Part shown: positions 22,798-39,102 of the stretch, one piece after another
Layout: every line of letters begins with the position of its first letter
How positions within the stretch are numbered: the first letter of the stretch is position 1
Origin: Salminus brasiliensis
Taxonomy: Eukaryota; Chordata; Actinopteri; Characiformes; Bryconidae
Direction: 5' to 3'
Assembly (NCBI RefSeq): GCF_030463535.1
Contig: NC_132894.1
Span: forward strand, 11,147,933-11,211,932
DNA: 64,000 nucleotides
The notes under the pieces: generated by a model
What the model was told of the DNA's origin: nothing
Database searches by the model: none
The model's input: the letters and a program-made list of their open reading frames with translations, nothing else
Translations under genes and position numbers: made by a program

Positions 22798-25700
22798 TTA
22801 CTCTGCTTTCTTGGACTTCCTCTTGCGGGTGACTTCGCTCAGTTCCTCCTTGGTTTTGGCTGGAGATGCAGGGGCAGCGGCAGCCGCAGGAGCAGTGTGA
22901 TGATGATCATGATGATCTTCAACGCCAAGAGGAGAGCCAAACAGCAGGTGGCACACCCAGGACTCGATCAGAGCAAAGGGAGATCCGTGAGAGTGGCGAG
23001 CGGTCATTATCACCTACAAAAATGTTGGAGAGATGTTTCATTGCAGTAATCAGGGTGGCCGGCATAAGACTTAAGTCTTATTTTCTGCAACTCTTTAACA
23101 TGCATTATAACCACAGGGTCAATCTTTTTCCGACATCAAATTGCTGTCATAACTCATCTTCTGCTGTTTGACCTTATTCCCCTCATTGAATAGCATGTAT
23201 AACGCAGCTGATGTTAGCTCAGCACAAACAGTGCACAAATTGCCTTGCTAGACTGAATTGTATGTGTTCATACCTTCAGACTTGCATATCTTTAAAGTCA
23301 TTTACTCTTTACAAAGCAGGATATCAGCTAGTAATACTGTGCCACAGCCATCATAGCTGAGTCCAACACTGTGCATTGAATAGCTATGGCTACAGCTATC
23401 TAGATAAGTAGGCTGTTCTGTAACACGTATTAGTTTATGCCTAGAATTACCCTAATGGAGGCTTTACAATGCTATGCATGTTTAAAATCCATTAACCAGC
23501 CATTAATTAATTTTTTAAAATATGTTTGTCAAAACCTTATTAAAGAACTATTTCAAAACAATGGCTCAGTCATCATGCAGCATACCTTTATACATTTCAT
23601 GGAATGACTTTCTGTAAGGTAGCTGTTAGAAGCATTAAACACTTTTGAGGTCTAGTTTCATTAGTTCATCTCTCCTATTGAAGACGATTCTCATTTGATA
23701 GGTTTCTCTATAACAGTATATTATAGAGTATAATCTCCCTCCTCCTGAAGAGCATCCTTTCTACAGGTTTCAACTCCACCCCAAATCTACCTCACCCTAT
23801 CAGGGGTGAATTCTGACAGCAGTAATTAGTTGGATAAGGTGGGGTGGGTTAGGATTGGATCCAAAGTTTGTGAGTAGATAGCTCTCCAAGAAATCACTGC
23901 TCTAAAGTCCCTCCTTTTTTCTTAAAGCCTGAATTATGCACTATTTCTGGGCCATGGGTGGACTTCCCCTTTAATATCTGTTAATGTATATACAAAAATA
24001 ACATTAATTCATTCTTTATATTTAGTTTTAGTTTAGAGATTAAAATTGAAAAAAATGCACCAGCAAAACAACAGGACCCATGAAGAGTAGAGATTGTACC
24101 TTGGAAGTAGCCATGAACAGAGTGAAGACGCAGATGAGGGTGCTCTTCGACACAGGAATCCAGTGTGACTCCTGGAGTGTAAACAGAATGGCTCCATACA
24201 GACTGGCTTTGGTAGGGCTGGAATGGGATACAGCATGGGTCTATTAAAATTACTGACCCTGAGATAATGTGCCACACTGCAAAAAACACGCTTTAGCACC
24301 TGCCCATTGGCTCAGAATGTGTTTTGATTCAACAGAGCCTTTTCAAGAGCCTACTCGTTATGCTTAAAGCAACAGGATATTTTCAAAGTCACAAAACCTT
24401 TAAAGAACCGAGGAAGGAACACTTACAATGACATACTGAGAATTTCATTGGTCTCTGGCCTCCACACTCCACGCAGCAGTTGTTCGAAATTTGACATGAG
24501 AGCTACTCCTGACCCTACAAGGACATTATAAGAAAGAGAAAGTGTTATGCTTCAGTAGCCATGTCAGGATTAACACTGAAATGCGCAGTACTGCACTGCA
24601 TGCTGTCTTGTGCTAACATCATCTTAACTTTTAGAGAGGTCCTGGACCTAAATCTTTACCACACCTACAGAGTAGTTTACTATGGGTCAGATCAAGAAGC
24701 AGAAGCAAAAATGCTTAAGAAGTAATACCTTAATTTTAATTTACTTTGCAAAGTTAAAACATCAAACTTGCCCAATTGACCCCTTACTCTAAATATAGTT
24801 GATTATACAAGACTGGTTTGGTGCCAAAGTTTGCTTAGAAAAACTCGTAGCTTGTAGAAAAAGTAACAGAAGCTTATGTACGTGGTTGGCGGTTGGTGTG
24901 GCGCAACAGATGACACCACTACCTGCCACTTAGTTACAACACCATGTGGGAGACCAGGGTTCGATTCCCGGTCTGGGTGACTATGCTGTGCTACACCAAT
25001 AAGAGTCCTTGGGCACAGACTCCTAACACTACATTGGCCCACCTCTGTGATATGAATAGCCTTGTATGTCGCTCTGGATAAGAGCATCAGCTAAATGCCA
25101 TAAATGTACATGTACAACTGGGCTAGCTTTAGTGTTTTTTGCAACTCTGCATAACAAACTGTCTTTCCAAATGGACACGACTGTCACACAACTAATACAT
25201 CAGTGACAGCCATCTTTAAGCTTGAATTTGATCAAACTTTTCATAATCTTATAGTCAGCATAGCTAAGCTATTTCATCTGTCTAATTTATCACATCATGT
25301 GTAGAACCTCTTTGCCTAAGAACCATTGCTACAAACTAGAGAATTGGTATTTATCAACTGTGTGTATGCACAGCTGTGTACAGTGAACAATAATAAATAC
25401 TACTCTGCTACTGCATTGGCTAAGCACATTTACAACACCCTTAAATGGCTATTTATGGTCAACAACTTCCTTTTAGAACTCCCAATTAGCCTTTTAACCT
25501 TGACTGATCAAACACATTGCTTCTGTTCAAGTATTTTATTATTATACTTTTTGGGTTTTGAAGTATTTATTAGTCTGCTTGTTACTGCATCAAGTATTAT
25601 TTTGGATTTAATTGTCTTATTTTTCACAGCACTTGAGCTCAGTAGTCAACAATCACTCCCATTATAGGCCATCATAATTGGTTTACACACAATTACACAC

Positions 25701-28700
25701 TTCTACCACAAGGGGTTTCTGCACACACCTGGTCCAGAGTAATTCTATTATTATGATACTCTGTTGTGATCTAGTTGAATATGGCTTAGACCAATGAGCC
25801 ATGACATTAGAATCATATGCCTATTATTGTGTTTCACCAAAAGAGCTCTGACCCCCAGTATTGTTTTTTTCAGAAATTTCTACTAATCCTAACTTGCTGA
25901 TTTTGTCTTTAGTTTTATTTACTTTAATAGGTGATCATATGTCATGCAGTGTCAGAAAGCACACAAGCAAATTAAATTAATTTAGGTTTAGACATGCAGT
26001 TAGTACGGCACTTGTGGTAAATGTAAAAATTGTGTGTGAATTAGATTTTTACCTCAAAATATAATCGTAAAGCATTGTGAACTAACTATTTTCCCTTTTA
26101 AACCTGCTGCCTGGGAACTGAAAATATTTTAAGAGAAGACTTTCCCCAGTATTGATCCTTTAAATATCAGACCAAATGTATAAAGAGTTGTTATATCTTC
26201 TACATGAACTACTTACTTACCCTTGACATAGCCAGTAATAACCATGATGAACCAGCCATGGTGATAGGCGTGGTGAGCATGGTGGACTCCAGCAGCGATT
26301 TTGCGAGTGCGGACAACCTCTTTCATGGCTACCAGCACCAGCTTGATGGGCAGGAACGCGACACATTTGTAGAACAAGTTAAAGGGACAGAAGAAGATGA
26401 GATACCTGCGGTGTTCAGCCAAGAAAGAAAGACAAAACAGAAGAATGTTTTTACATTACATTTACAGATTTTAACAAATGCCACTTCCTCTGATAAACTT
26501 GCTGTATTTTAACAGCTACAATATATACAATTCATACAGCTCATGAATAGAAGCTTTCACTGCATGACAGTTTGGCTATCCAGTACAAAATAATGTACAC
26601 CTGTAGGAGCTGGCCCAAACTGGCTATGTAAATTCCTATGAAAATCAGTCCATCTACTGCAGAAAGCTGCATTACTGATCTCACCAGACAGCTGAAGCCA
26701 GGAGGATGTGGCTGTTATTATGGAAATAGTCGATGGGGCAGTGTCCGAGCATGATGTCTGCGAGGATGTAGCTCCCAAAGCAGTAGAGCATTGCACAGAG
26801 CCAGGAGGCCACAGGGCTTTTGCGGGACACCTCCACTGAGCCTGCAGACAAAACACTCTTACAACCTCCTCATTTAAAATGTTTATACGGGAAAGAAACA
26901 GCATGTACACTCTTACATAATAATAACACATTATTGTAAATTTACCAAAGGTTATTCGAACACTCAAATGTCTTTAAAAATGGTTCTTTATGGAACCAAA
27001 AAATGGTTCTTCTGGCACTGTTTTTTAAAATGTATATATTTGCCATCTGCACTGCAAACCACATACTGTAGATGGAAAATATACTTTAGTAATATTAAAA
27101 GGCCACTAAGGTCTTGTGGTGTGATATGGACATTTGAACATTTGAATTAATTGTTACTAATTTCATTTGAATTATATTTTCATTGATTCACATATTCATA
27201 GATTATGATTTTTTAGGTAATGTGTTTACTTGATGTTCTGTTCCTGTTTAGGACTACCAAATCATCGCTACACAATCCTTCCCGTTACCATCAAGATTAA
27301 GTCTTACGACACATTCTTCTATTTCTTTTTCATGATTTTCATGACACCATAGGACCTCTCACCCAACAATATGTACATGTATAACAACGGCCTACCTAAC
27401 TGTAACTATGTTTTTTGTGTGTGAAACCCTGCAACATCATTACTGCATCTTAATAGCCCATCAAAGCAGGGCCTGCCAAATGTAACTAAATGTTTTATTC
27501 ATTAAAGCAAATATCAAGCGTAACTTGAGATCTTAGAGGCCTTCCCAGTCTCTAAAGCTCCATGGATGAAGAGATCTTATGGAACAGGTGTGGCCTGGGC
27601 AGAAGAGGACATTCGCTAGGCATTTTGACAGAGAAGTGATCCTATCAAATGTTGACTAAAAATAAACGTTAGCGCGTTGCGTCTCATTCGTAGCAGCTGG
27701 CAGGCTCCCTTCGCTCTTTGACCTCCAACCCGCCCAAAATGTCGGCGCTCATTCATGAGACCTGTCAAGTGGTGTGAGGAATGCGAGAGCAACTGTCACA
27801 CAGGCCATGAACACTGAAGGGGACATTTCTGATGAAAATTAAAACATTAAAAAATGTCTTTACTGAAGATTCATCCCTGAAACCCTAGATGTTAGATGTC
27901 AGATGGATTTAATGCTAAATAATTCAAAGGACAGCAAATATCACTGCGTGTTTTATGTGAAAGACAAATAAAACTTGCTAGTTATGCTTATCTTCATTCT
28001 GGTAATTATGTTCTTATGTGTTAAATTATATGTTCTTGTATTGGATTATTTCCATTGAGATACACTTTATGTTTGTGTGATTTTATGTATAGTAATTATT
28101 CATCTTCATGTCAATTTTTCAACCTCTTTTCATCTCTTAATTAATCAGGCGGCAGTTATACTATGCCTTTATGACACAGTGATATATGTAAATAGCCCCT
28201 GGTCTGATTGGCTGCCTATTTCAAAAAAAGCAGTCCAGGCTGAAACCCTCCTTGTGACTTCAGCGCGAATGGGCGGGGCTACGCTGTGAGCTGAATATGC
28301 TGTTACATGTAAAAGCGCTGGGTTTTGTGACATCATAGAAACAGTGAACTCAAAGTGGGCTGTTTATGCAGTTAAGTTTCCATATATGGACGGCATCTGT
28401 ATGCACTGGAGAGTAAACAGTCCTTGTGTGCAATATGAATATCGCTGCTGTCCATTGAAAAACATGTATCTCCATTTTTGTCAGTTTTTAGTTTTCTCCA
28501 TGGTTTGGACCCTGTAGCTGCCTCATACCCTGTGTAAAGAATTCTAAATGAATGGACCAATAGAAATTTTATATTGATTTCTATTGAAAGTTAAGAAGGT
28601 TTTTCCAGCCACCTGTAAAGTTGCTGTTTTGGAGATGTTTTTCATTGGACAGCGACAATATACACAACAATTCTTTGAATCTAAAAAGCATAGGGAATTT

Positions 28701-29545
28701 GGATATCCAGGATATTGGTCCTTTAATGAGATACTTAAAAATAACTGAATATCATATGAAATGGCTGGTGTACTGCCATGACAGTACATATGTCTTAACT
28801 TCACAGCCACATAAAGGAATGAGACATCTCAGCATCTCAGACTCATCTTTTAATTTGGGTATAATAATTAATTAGTTCATTAATACCACTCTAAGATTTG
28901 CTCTGAGACCTTTCTTAGCCTTTCTGCTGGCTACTCTCTTTTTTAATGCGTCAACCCCCTACAGTGGTTTTAATAGGCTACAGTGGAGGCGCTCTTGCTG
29001 TTGTCTATTTAGGGCAAGTCTATTTATTGCCCTCTGCTATGTGCCCTCACTCTATCAGATTTCGAGGAGGGGGCTCTGAGAGTCGCCTTAACTTTAAAAA
29101 AAGAAGAAAACGTGTAGGGGGGGAAGTCTGTAGAAAAGCTAACTTATCAGTCTCAGTGCACATCAGTGCTAATGGCATCAAGTTAATGGCATCACTTCAC
29201 TTAAATCCAGGAAACAGTATTTGCTATAGCCATAGTCTCAAATATAGTGCAGCTTACGCAGAACACTTGAGGAAAGCACCCTCAGAGAATAAATGGGAAC
29301 AGTAACACTGCCTCATATTCCCCTCATGAACATCTCCCAATCACATATCCCGACACATATCTGTGACATTCGCGTCTCTCAGTGGTGAGGCAATAAATGA
29401 GGCATGCGGATCCGGACTCACCTGGTTCATACTTGAGGTAGAGTATGGACACGATGTAATAGGCGAGATCAAAAACTGGAAACATGGCCATTTTTGAAAA
29501 ATAATGGGCAATTTCGCCCAAATTTAGGATATCCAACACCTCCAT
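22798..29545 (-). CDS. tmem38a: Trimeric intracellular cation channel type A (TRIC-A), complete
   Basis: Sarcoplasmic reticulum and nuclear-membrane K+ channel that supplies counter-ion current during Ca2+ release, mainly in excitable and muscle cells. Six exons (high to low): 29545-29422, 26841-26685, 26405-26221, 24514-24427, 24217-24100, 23013-22798; 888 nt, 295 aa (human 299). The start [18 protein letters not shown] and [19 protein letters not shown] match TRIC-A and not TRIC-B. The family KEV motif is at residues 122-124, followed by the basic VRTRKIAAG and a histidine cluster [11 protein letters not shown]. The C-terminus is cytosolic: His-rich, Ala/Pro-rich, then TKEELSE and a lysine-rich end. 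Introns total about 5.9 kb, with a SINE in intron 3. Divergent from smim7. Confidence 0.96.
24891..25115 (+). mobile_element. tRNA-derived SINE, full-length-like copy
   Basis: Close match to the SINE at 20409-20615: head GGTTGGTGTGGCGCAACAGA, B-box-like GGGTTCGATTCCCGG, the ACACCAATAAGAGTCC body and the tail CGCTCTGGATAAGAGCATC with AAATGCCATAAATGTAC. Its B box is closer to the Pol III consensus than that of the 20.4 kb copy. It lies in tmem38a intron 3, antisense to the gene. Confidence 0.88.
26975..27020. repeat. MITE end fragment (GGTTCTTTATGG family)
   Basis: AAAAATGGTTCTTTATGGAA followed by AATGGTTCTTCTGGCA matches the right terminal repeat of the element at 50353-50540. Only one end is clear here. 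Located in tmem38a intron 1. Confidence 0.6.
27585..27699. promoter_or_regulatory. Candidate muscle enhancer motifs in tmem38a intron 1
   Basis: A perfect MEF2 consensus CTAAAAATAA (27656-27665) lies between E-boxes CAGGTG (27585-27590) and CAGCTG (27694-27699). TRIC-A is a muscle-enriched channel, so this spacing of MEF2 and MyoD-type sites is suggestive. Motifs are seen directly; enhancer function is inferred and such motifs also occur by chance. Confidence 0.3.
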
Positions 29546-33092
<3,547 letters not shown>

Positions 33093-34900
33093 TACGCCAG
33101 ACTGGAGAACAGTTGGAACATAAAGGACAATCCTCTGCACTTTCTTTGTGGATACTGTGGTGTTGGGTTAAACTCTGGGTAAACCTTTTCTTAAAAAGCA
33201 CCAACAACCGACCTCTCGGAGCAAGATGTTTTGCCAGTAATTTGATGTGTTGTACTCAGTGTGACAGACAGTAAGCCAGATTCGTACAGGTCAAGGGTTT
33301 GAGATTAATATTGACCATATTGTCTTTGTCAATGTCAAACTGACTGAACATCTCTCCTGGATTTGCATGTCAGTTGATGTGCTCATGTTCGCAGGCAGAT
33401 ATGAAAAGTTTTTGTGAATATCAGCTGCACGCTTAATTATATATAAATTAATACAGCGGTGCAGTAATGTACCTTTTTGGGTAGTGTTCCATTAACTTAT
33501 GCTTTTGGCCAACTTGGGGGTTTCTCTAATTGTTTTCCTGTTTACTCAGTGGGGTTAGTGGCAAGCTAAACATGTAAATGATATTAATTATTTTACAAAA
33601 ATTGTTCATTTTTAACATGATGAAAAATTTCACAGTTGTTTAGAATGCTTTAACAGGTTGCTTTAAATACTGTTTGTTTTTGGGGTTTTTTTTTGGGGGG
33701 GGGGTGCTGGTTCAAAGTAGTTCACTGAAAGTCCAAAAGTGACTTTACTTTTTGTTTCGAGGGAATTCAACAGTGACCTTTATTAAAAACTGATTTACAT
33801 CATGTCAGATCACGATCTTTAATCATTTATGAAATGCATTAAAGTGGTATTTTTTTAAATGCCTGAAATGCTTACATTTTTTTTTTCTTCAAGTTTTTTC
33901 TTTTAGGGGGTTTTTTCATTTCTCAGTTCACTTGCAGTTGTGACTTGGTTGGGGAAAAACCCCTGCAAAACCGGTCAGTTTTCATTACCATTATTGGGCA
34001 TTAGTGTGTACAAATTCTTACACCTACACATCATACATGTTACAGTAGGTGAGCTTAAACTTCAGTGAGTCTGCATTACTTCAACGTATCCCACATTCTC
34101 AATTTAAGAAAATATGAGATGTCCTGTCCCATTGTCATCAGTAACACCAGATCACTGCAGGGAGGAGGAAGGAAGCATTCATTCATTCATTCAGTTTATT
34201 GATATATATTTTTTATATATATGTTGAAAGGAAAGTATTATTGCTTAACTATTTACTTTGAAGTGACCGTGAGAATAAAGGGGTTAATTGGCAGTTTATC
34301 AATTTTGGTGTAAAAAAAAATGTCTAAAAAAGGAGAGACACAAAAGCACATATTTCCCTATTTTTCTGTCATACTACAAGTTAATAAATGTAGTCTATAA
34401 AAGGTCTATACAGTATAAGTGTTGTGTAATTGCAGTTTTTGTAGCTCCAAACAATAAAATAAAAGTCTCTACACTGTTCTCATAAAACATAACTGTTGAA
34501 TTAAGAAATGTAAAGACTCTCTGGAAATACATAATTATTTCAACAAGTGATAAAACGAAGGTTTTAATTTCAAGGTATCAGAAATGAGGTAAACATCACT
34601 AGCACTAGTAAAAACAGAAAATACTAAATAAATAAATACAATAAATAAGCAGTTATACGATTTTTTTTTACTTTTATGAGTAAAATAAAAAAAACAAATA
34701 TATATATATATCTATATATATATCAGCCTAGCATTCCCCAATTAATTTTAGAAGGGAATAATTGTGTTATTGTTTATTAAAAAGGGAATGCGCATTTAAA
34801 CTATGTTTTAAAAGTCATTATTGTAAGTAAGCTCTGAATTTGTAAATGTAAGATTTTCATTTGTAATAATTTCATGCAAAAACATGTATCAATATTTTTT
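33093..34900 (+). other. smim7 3' UTR and spacer before med26
   Basis: AT-rich with no recognisable exon. Contains T(n)G(n) near 33680-33705, a short ATTC tandem near 34175, and several AT tracts. AATAAA occurs near 34273 and 34453, which are possible ends of the smim7 transcript. Confidence 0.4.
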
Positions 34901-34969
34901 TTACTTTTTTTACTTGTGAATTTTTTACATGTAAAAACCCCCATGTTGTCACTGCCACGCAAAAAAAAC

Positions 34970-35292
34970 CTTACGGTTGCCATGGCAATGTCGTTTCTAG
35001 AAGTTCCTTGGCTCTCTCCCGTTGTCTGCAATTTCCCGTCGTGCGCGCGGCGCCTCACGGGCATTGGTCGACAGCGATCACATGACTGAAAGGACGGCTC
35101 GTAGCGGCCCTGTGTGCGTGGTCGCCAGCCGTCAGTCCACATCTCCTCTGTCCCCTTCAGCCGTGTCCGCGTCTGAAGGTCCAGCGAACACGGTTTAAGT
35201 TATGTAGCGGATATCTTAGGTCTCGCCAACGGCTTTCAGTCTGTTGGAGGCTTCGGTCGTCGGAGAACCGCTAGCTAAATCTCGGTACGGCC
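34970..35292 (+). promoter_or_regulatory. med26: med26 CpG-rich promoter and 5' UTR with an X-box
   Basis: Sharp rise in GC and CpG (GTGCGCGCGGCGCC near 35041). Motifs: near-palindromic RFX X-box GTTGCCATGGCAAT (34976-34989), inverted CCAAT (CATTGG near 35062) and an E-box TCACATGAC (35078-35086). TATA is not evident, which fits a housekeeping start region. Confidence 0.55.
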
Positions 35293-38200
35293 ATGACAAC
35301 AGCTTCGACAACCCCTCAGCAGCTGAGAGACCGACTGCTGCAGGCTATAGATGAACAGAGTAATGTAAGTACTGAAGCGGGTCTGTCTGAAACACAACAC
35401 GCGGTTACCCGCTGTCTGAGGGTCTGGTGTTAGCTAGTTGAAGGTGAAGTGTTTTTTTTTTACTCTGTCCAAATGTTTACTGTAGTGCTTCAGCAGTTCT
35501 GCTAGCACTTCCGCGGTAGCCACTGTTACAAAGCCAGCCTTATTACCTGAGTCTCAGTGGAGAGGGACCTTCTCCGTGTAAACAATGAAAGGTTTTAGTC
35601 ATTACAGTCAATGTACAGTCCTACTGTATACAAACCATCTAACCTTAGTGTGGGAACTGTAGATCCAAATGTGGTGTCGTGTGTTTTACAGGCTTGTCTG
35701 TTGTGTATCATTAGGCTATATTATAAAACCATTGTTTTGTGTGCTAGTATTGTATTTACTTCATTAGTCCTGTGTGTAAATAGCAGTTGCCAGCTTTCAC
35801 GTTTCCACAGACTGAGTTAATGTCACATTAGCAGACAGTCTGAGCTCTTGGCGCAGCTTTTGGTTAACAAGTTGACAAGGTAATGTGAACTGGAATACAT
35901 ACCAAACTAAACACATTAGAGGTATGCTAGAGATTCCCCTAAATCCAAATCACAAGGAATGTTAACAAGGCTTCAGCAGACACTTTATATCTACACCACC
36001 TACATGCCTATCGTATGTTACTTTTAAGCTTTTTCAACGCTTTGTGGTTGAATTCTTCCAATCTAGAGATTAGCATTTACATACTTCTCTCACAAATAGT
36101 GTAATTACTGGAGTGTGAGTCAAATTTGCATGTTTTTAACAGAGTGAACAGAAACCTGAAACTTTGGCAACATTTTGCAGGTGCACTTTTGAGAGTTCAT
36201 TTAAATGCAGTGAAACCCTTCAACTTTCATTTCTGGGGCTCAGAAAGACACAAGATCATTTCCCAGGATAAATGTTTAAAAAATGCCCCAGGCAAAGAAA
36301 TGTCTGACTTGAGCACTTGAGAAAAATCAGTCACTGCTCAAATCATAGGGCAATTTTTTACATTACAAGTATAAAAGATTATATGGTTACGTGATCTTAT
36401 TTCAGACTTTGGGTCAGATTTCAGCTTGTTATTACTTTTTTCATGTTCATACCCAGTTATTCATTGTAGAATTAATTTGTGGAGACTGAAGTGTATTTTT
36501 TCAAAAAGAAAAAATAAAGGTCAGTTCCAACACTATCTCTAAAAAACTGTATGGAAGCAAATGTTTTTTGTATAATACGTGGCAACACATGCTTATTCCT
36601 TTTTTTAAAACTTTAAACACCCCTCTATTGCTGTCATTTAGCAGATCCACAACATGGGGGCTGTTTTGGATGTAATATCCAACCTAGAGAAATATCCAAT
36701 CACCAAGGAGGCACTTGAGGTAAGTGATGTTTGGGTGGTAACTAAATTCAAGGTTGTTTGGGTTCCACTTTATATTCAATAAAGAGCAAAAAGTGGGCAA
36801 AGTCTCAAGCATAGTATTTTTAGTAATTACACCTACAAATATGATTATCATTCGGCTGTGTCAGTTGTCATCATTACTACTTGTTCTGGTTGCATTCTAC
36901 AGCCCGTATGAGTGTGTGTGTGAATCCTTTTCACTAATTTTAATTTAATTTAAATATTACTAAAGAATTATTATTTGTGAATTAAAATAAAATAAATATA
37001 ATCATAATAATAATAATAATAATAATAATAAAAGTGATTTTCCAAAACACCAGTCCTGAATTATTGGAGCAGAGCAAAATTAAAGCATGCAAAATTCAGT
37101 GTTTGATCAGTATATTATCTTTAATTTGGATCAGTTATTTGGCATAAGCCAGGACCTCTTGACTGGGTTTGCCAAGTTCTTAATAAATAATGTGGGCAGG
37201 TAATGCCCTCAGAAATAATGAGAGGATGCAGATTTCACTTCTTGGAATTTATCCATCTTGTTAATGATCCTTACAAACTAATCTTTGCCTTTTAAATGTC
37301 ACACGCGGCTGTTCTCCTGTAAGTAGCTCAGCAAACTAGAGATAATGTGCAGTACACTTCAGGTTAACTCTGAATCCTCACAGTAACATACTCTGACTCT
37401 ACTCCTTTATGCACAGAAGAGTTTAGCAGGTGAATCTCTAATTATTGTTGTTTTCCAGTTTATTAGGATGCAAAAGCGTAATATAAACATTCTGTAAAGC
37501 AGGGCATTTGTGTTTATTTATTGTCAAAATTGTGGCTTATTGATATTGACTACAGTTAAAGTCTGACTGCCTGTGACTGTGTTCAAGGAAACCCGGCTTG
37601 GGAAGCTGATAAATGACTTGAGGAAGTGGACCAGCGATGAAGACCTGGCTAAGCGTGCAAAGAAACTTGTGCGTACTTGGAGGAAGCTGATTGAGCCACA
37701 GCAGAATGAGAAATTGCCAAAAGAACTTTCAAGCACTATTAATGGATGCATCCAGGCTCAACCGTTGCCCGTTACCAGATCTGTCCAGAGTGCCACAGAT
37801 ACAGACAAGAAGCCAGTTTTGCACACTAGCTACTCTTCTAACACAGACCGGTTTCATCTCATTAATCACAAAAGTGAACAAAAAGCAGAAGACAACTCAG
37901 GCCACAAGTTAAAGGTCTCAAAAACATCAGCCTATGGACAGATTTCTGCACTGTCATCAGCCAGTGGAAATATTGGGGGTCCAGATACTTTTCCTGGTTC
38001 AGCTCTTTCAGTAAAGGCCAGTACTGTCAAGCCTCATCTCCCGTCTCCTGAACTCAACAAACAATCTAATGCTCATGCCGTCCTTAGAACTTCAGTGTTG
38101 CAACAGTATGGACAGAGGGACAGAGCTGCTACTAAGAAGGAGCAGCAAAAATTGCAAAGTCACCACACTCCTCCTAGTCCTAGAACAGTAAAGCCAGTGG

Positions 38201-39102
38201 TAGCGTCCAAACGGCCAGCTGCATTTACAGGTTCTGACTCTGAACCGTTTTCCGCACTTTCATTAAACTCTTCTGTCCATGGTAAGCAGACGGAGAGTCT
38301 GCAAACAATAGATGCCTTACCACAGTATAAAGATAACGAACCTTTTGAAAACAATGAACGGACACTTGAACACATGCATAATATGCAAAACAAGTCCAGA
38401 GGCTTAAAGCGGCCTAACCCAGGCTTACTCAGTGAGGTCACCAACGTAGAAACTGAAAAGGATGTCAAACCTTCTGAGGCAAAGCGAAGGAAACATCAGT
38501 CAAGAGACTATGCTGTCAATCAGGAAGGGCATTTAGCAGAAGACAGTCGGTCTGCTCGAGTAAAAAATCGTAAATTAACCTTTGATCCGTTCACACAACA
38601 AATTAGACCTTCATCAGTCCACCAGACTGAGGAGCAGCACAGTTCAGCGGTAGATGTTGGTGAATTGGACAACCTGAAGCAAAGCCCTTCTACTTCTTCA
38701 CCCAGCATTTTGCACAAGACAAACTGGAAAGATTTATCACAGAATGAAATTGTGAAATATTACTTAAACCTTCAAAATAACTTGCTAAAGACTGGAAGTC
38801 AAACTCCAGGGTCACACTCTCTTGACCGAATGACCGAGTACTTGAAACATGAAGAAGACCATATGACTGACTCGAACAAAGTCTGTCTGCTGGTGCCAAG
38901 TGTTTCTGAGACGGACCTTCCAGGAAAAAGCAGAGACGTCCTGCCAGAAGACCTCAACAAAATACACAATCAGCACTGGTCAGGGGTTAATGGCTGTTAT
39001 GACAGTAAGGGCAACTGGTTTGGTTGGACTGACTGCATATCATTGGATGCATACGGGGATGGAAGTAAACTCAATATTCTGCCATATGTTTGCATAGACT
39101 AA
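35293..39102 (+). CDS. med26: Mediator complex subunit 26 (CRSP70), complete
   Basis: Nuclear Mediator subunit that links Mediator to TFIID and elongation factors. Exons 35293-35364, 36645-36719, 37588-39102 (TAA ends at 39102), all in phase 0; 553 aa (human about 600). Residues about 8-85 form the TFIIS N-terminal (LW) domain: LRDRLLQAIDEQ, MGAVLDVISNLEKYPIT, ETRLGKLINDLRKW and the basic AKRAKKLVRTWRKL. The middle is long, Ser/Pro/basic and low in structure, as in the family. The C-terminus, VNGCYDSKGNWFGWTDCISLD to LNILPYVCID, matches the Mediator-binding end. The reading frame of exon 3 extends upstream into the intron to an ATG at 37573, but the CAAG|GAA acceptor at 37587/37588 is the real boundary. 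Confidence 0.97.

Noticed and set aside
28946-29305. 119-codon open frame in tmem38a intron 1
   Set aside because: No recognisable domain, low-complexity basic middle, and no splice or promoter context; a chance frame in an intron.
37573-37587. ATG just before the large med26 exon as a possible start
   Set aside because: It lies before a good acceptor, and the upstream exons at 35293 and 36645 complete the conserved N-terminal domain in phase.
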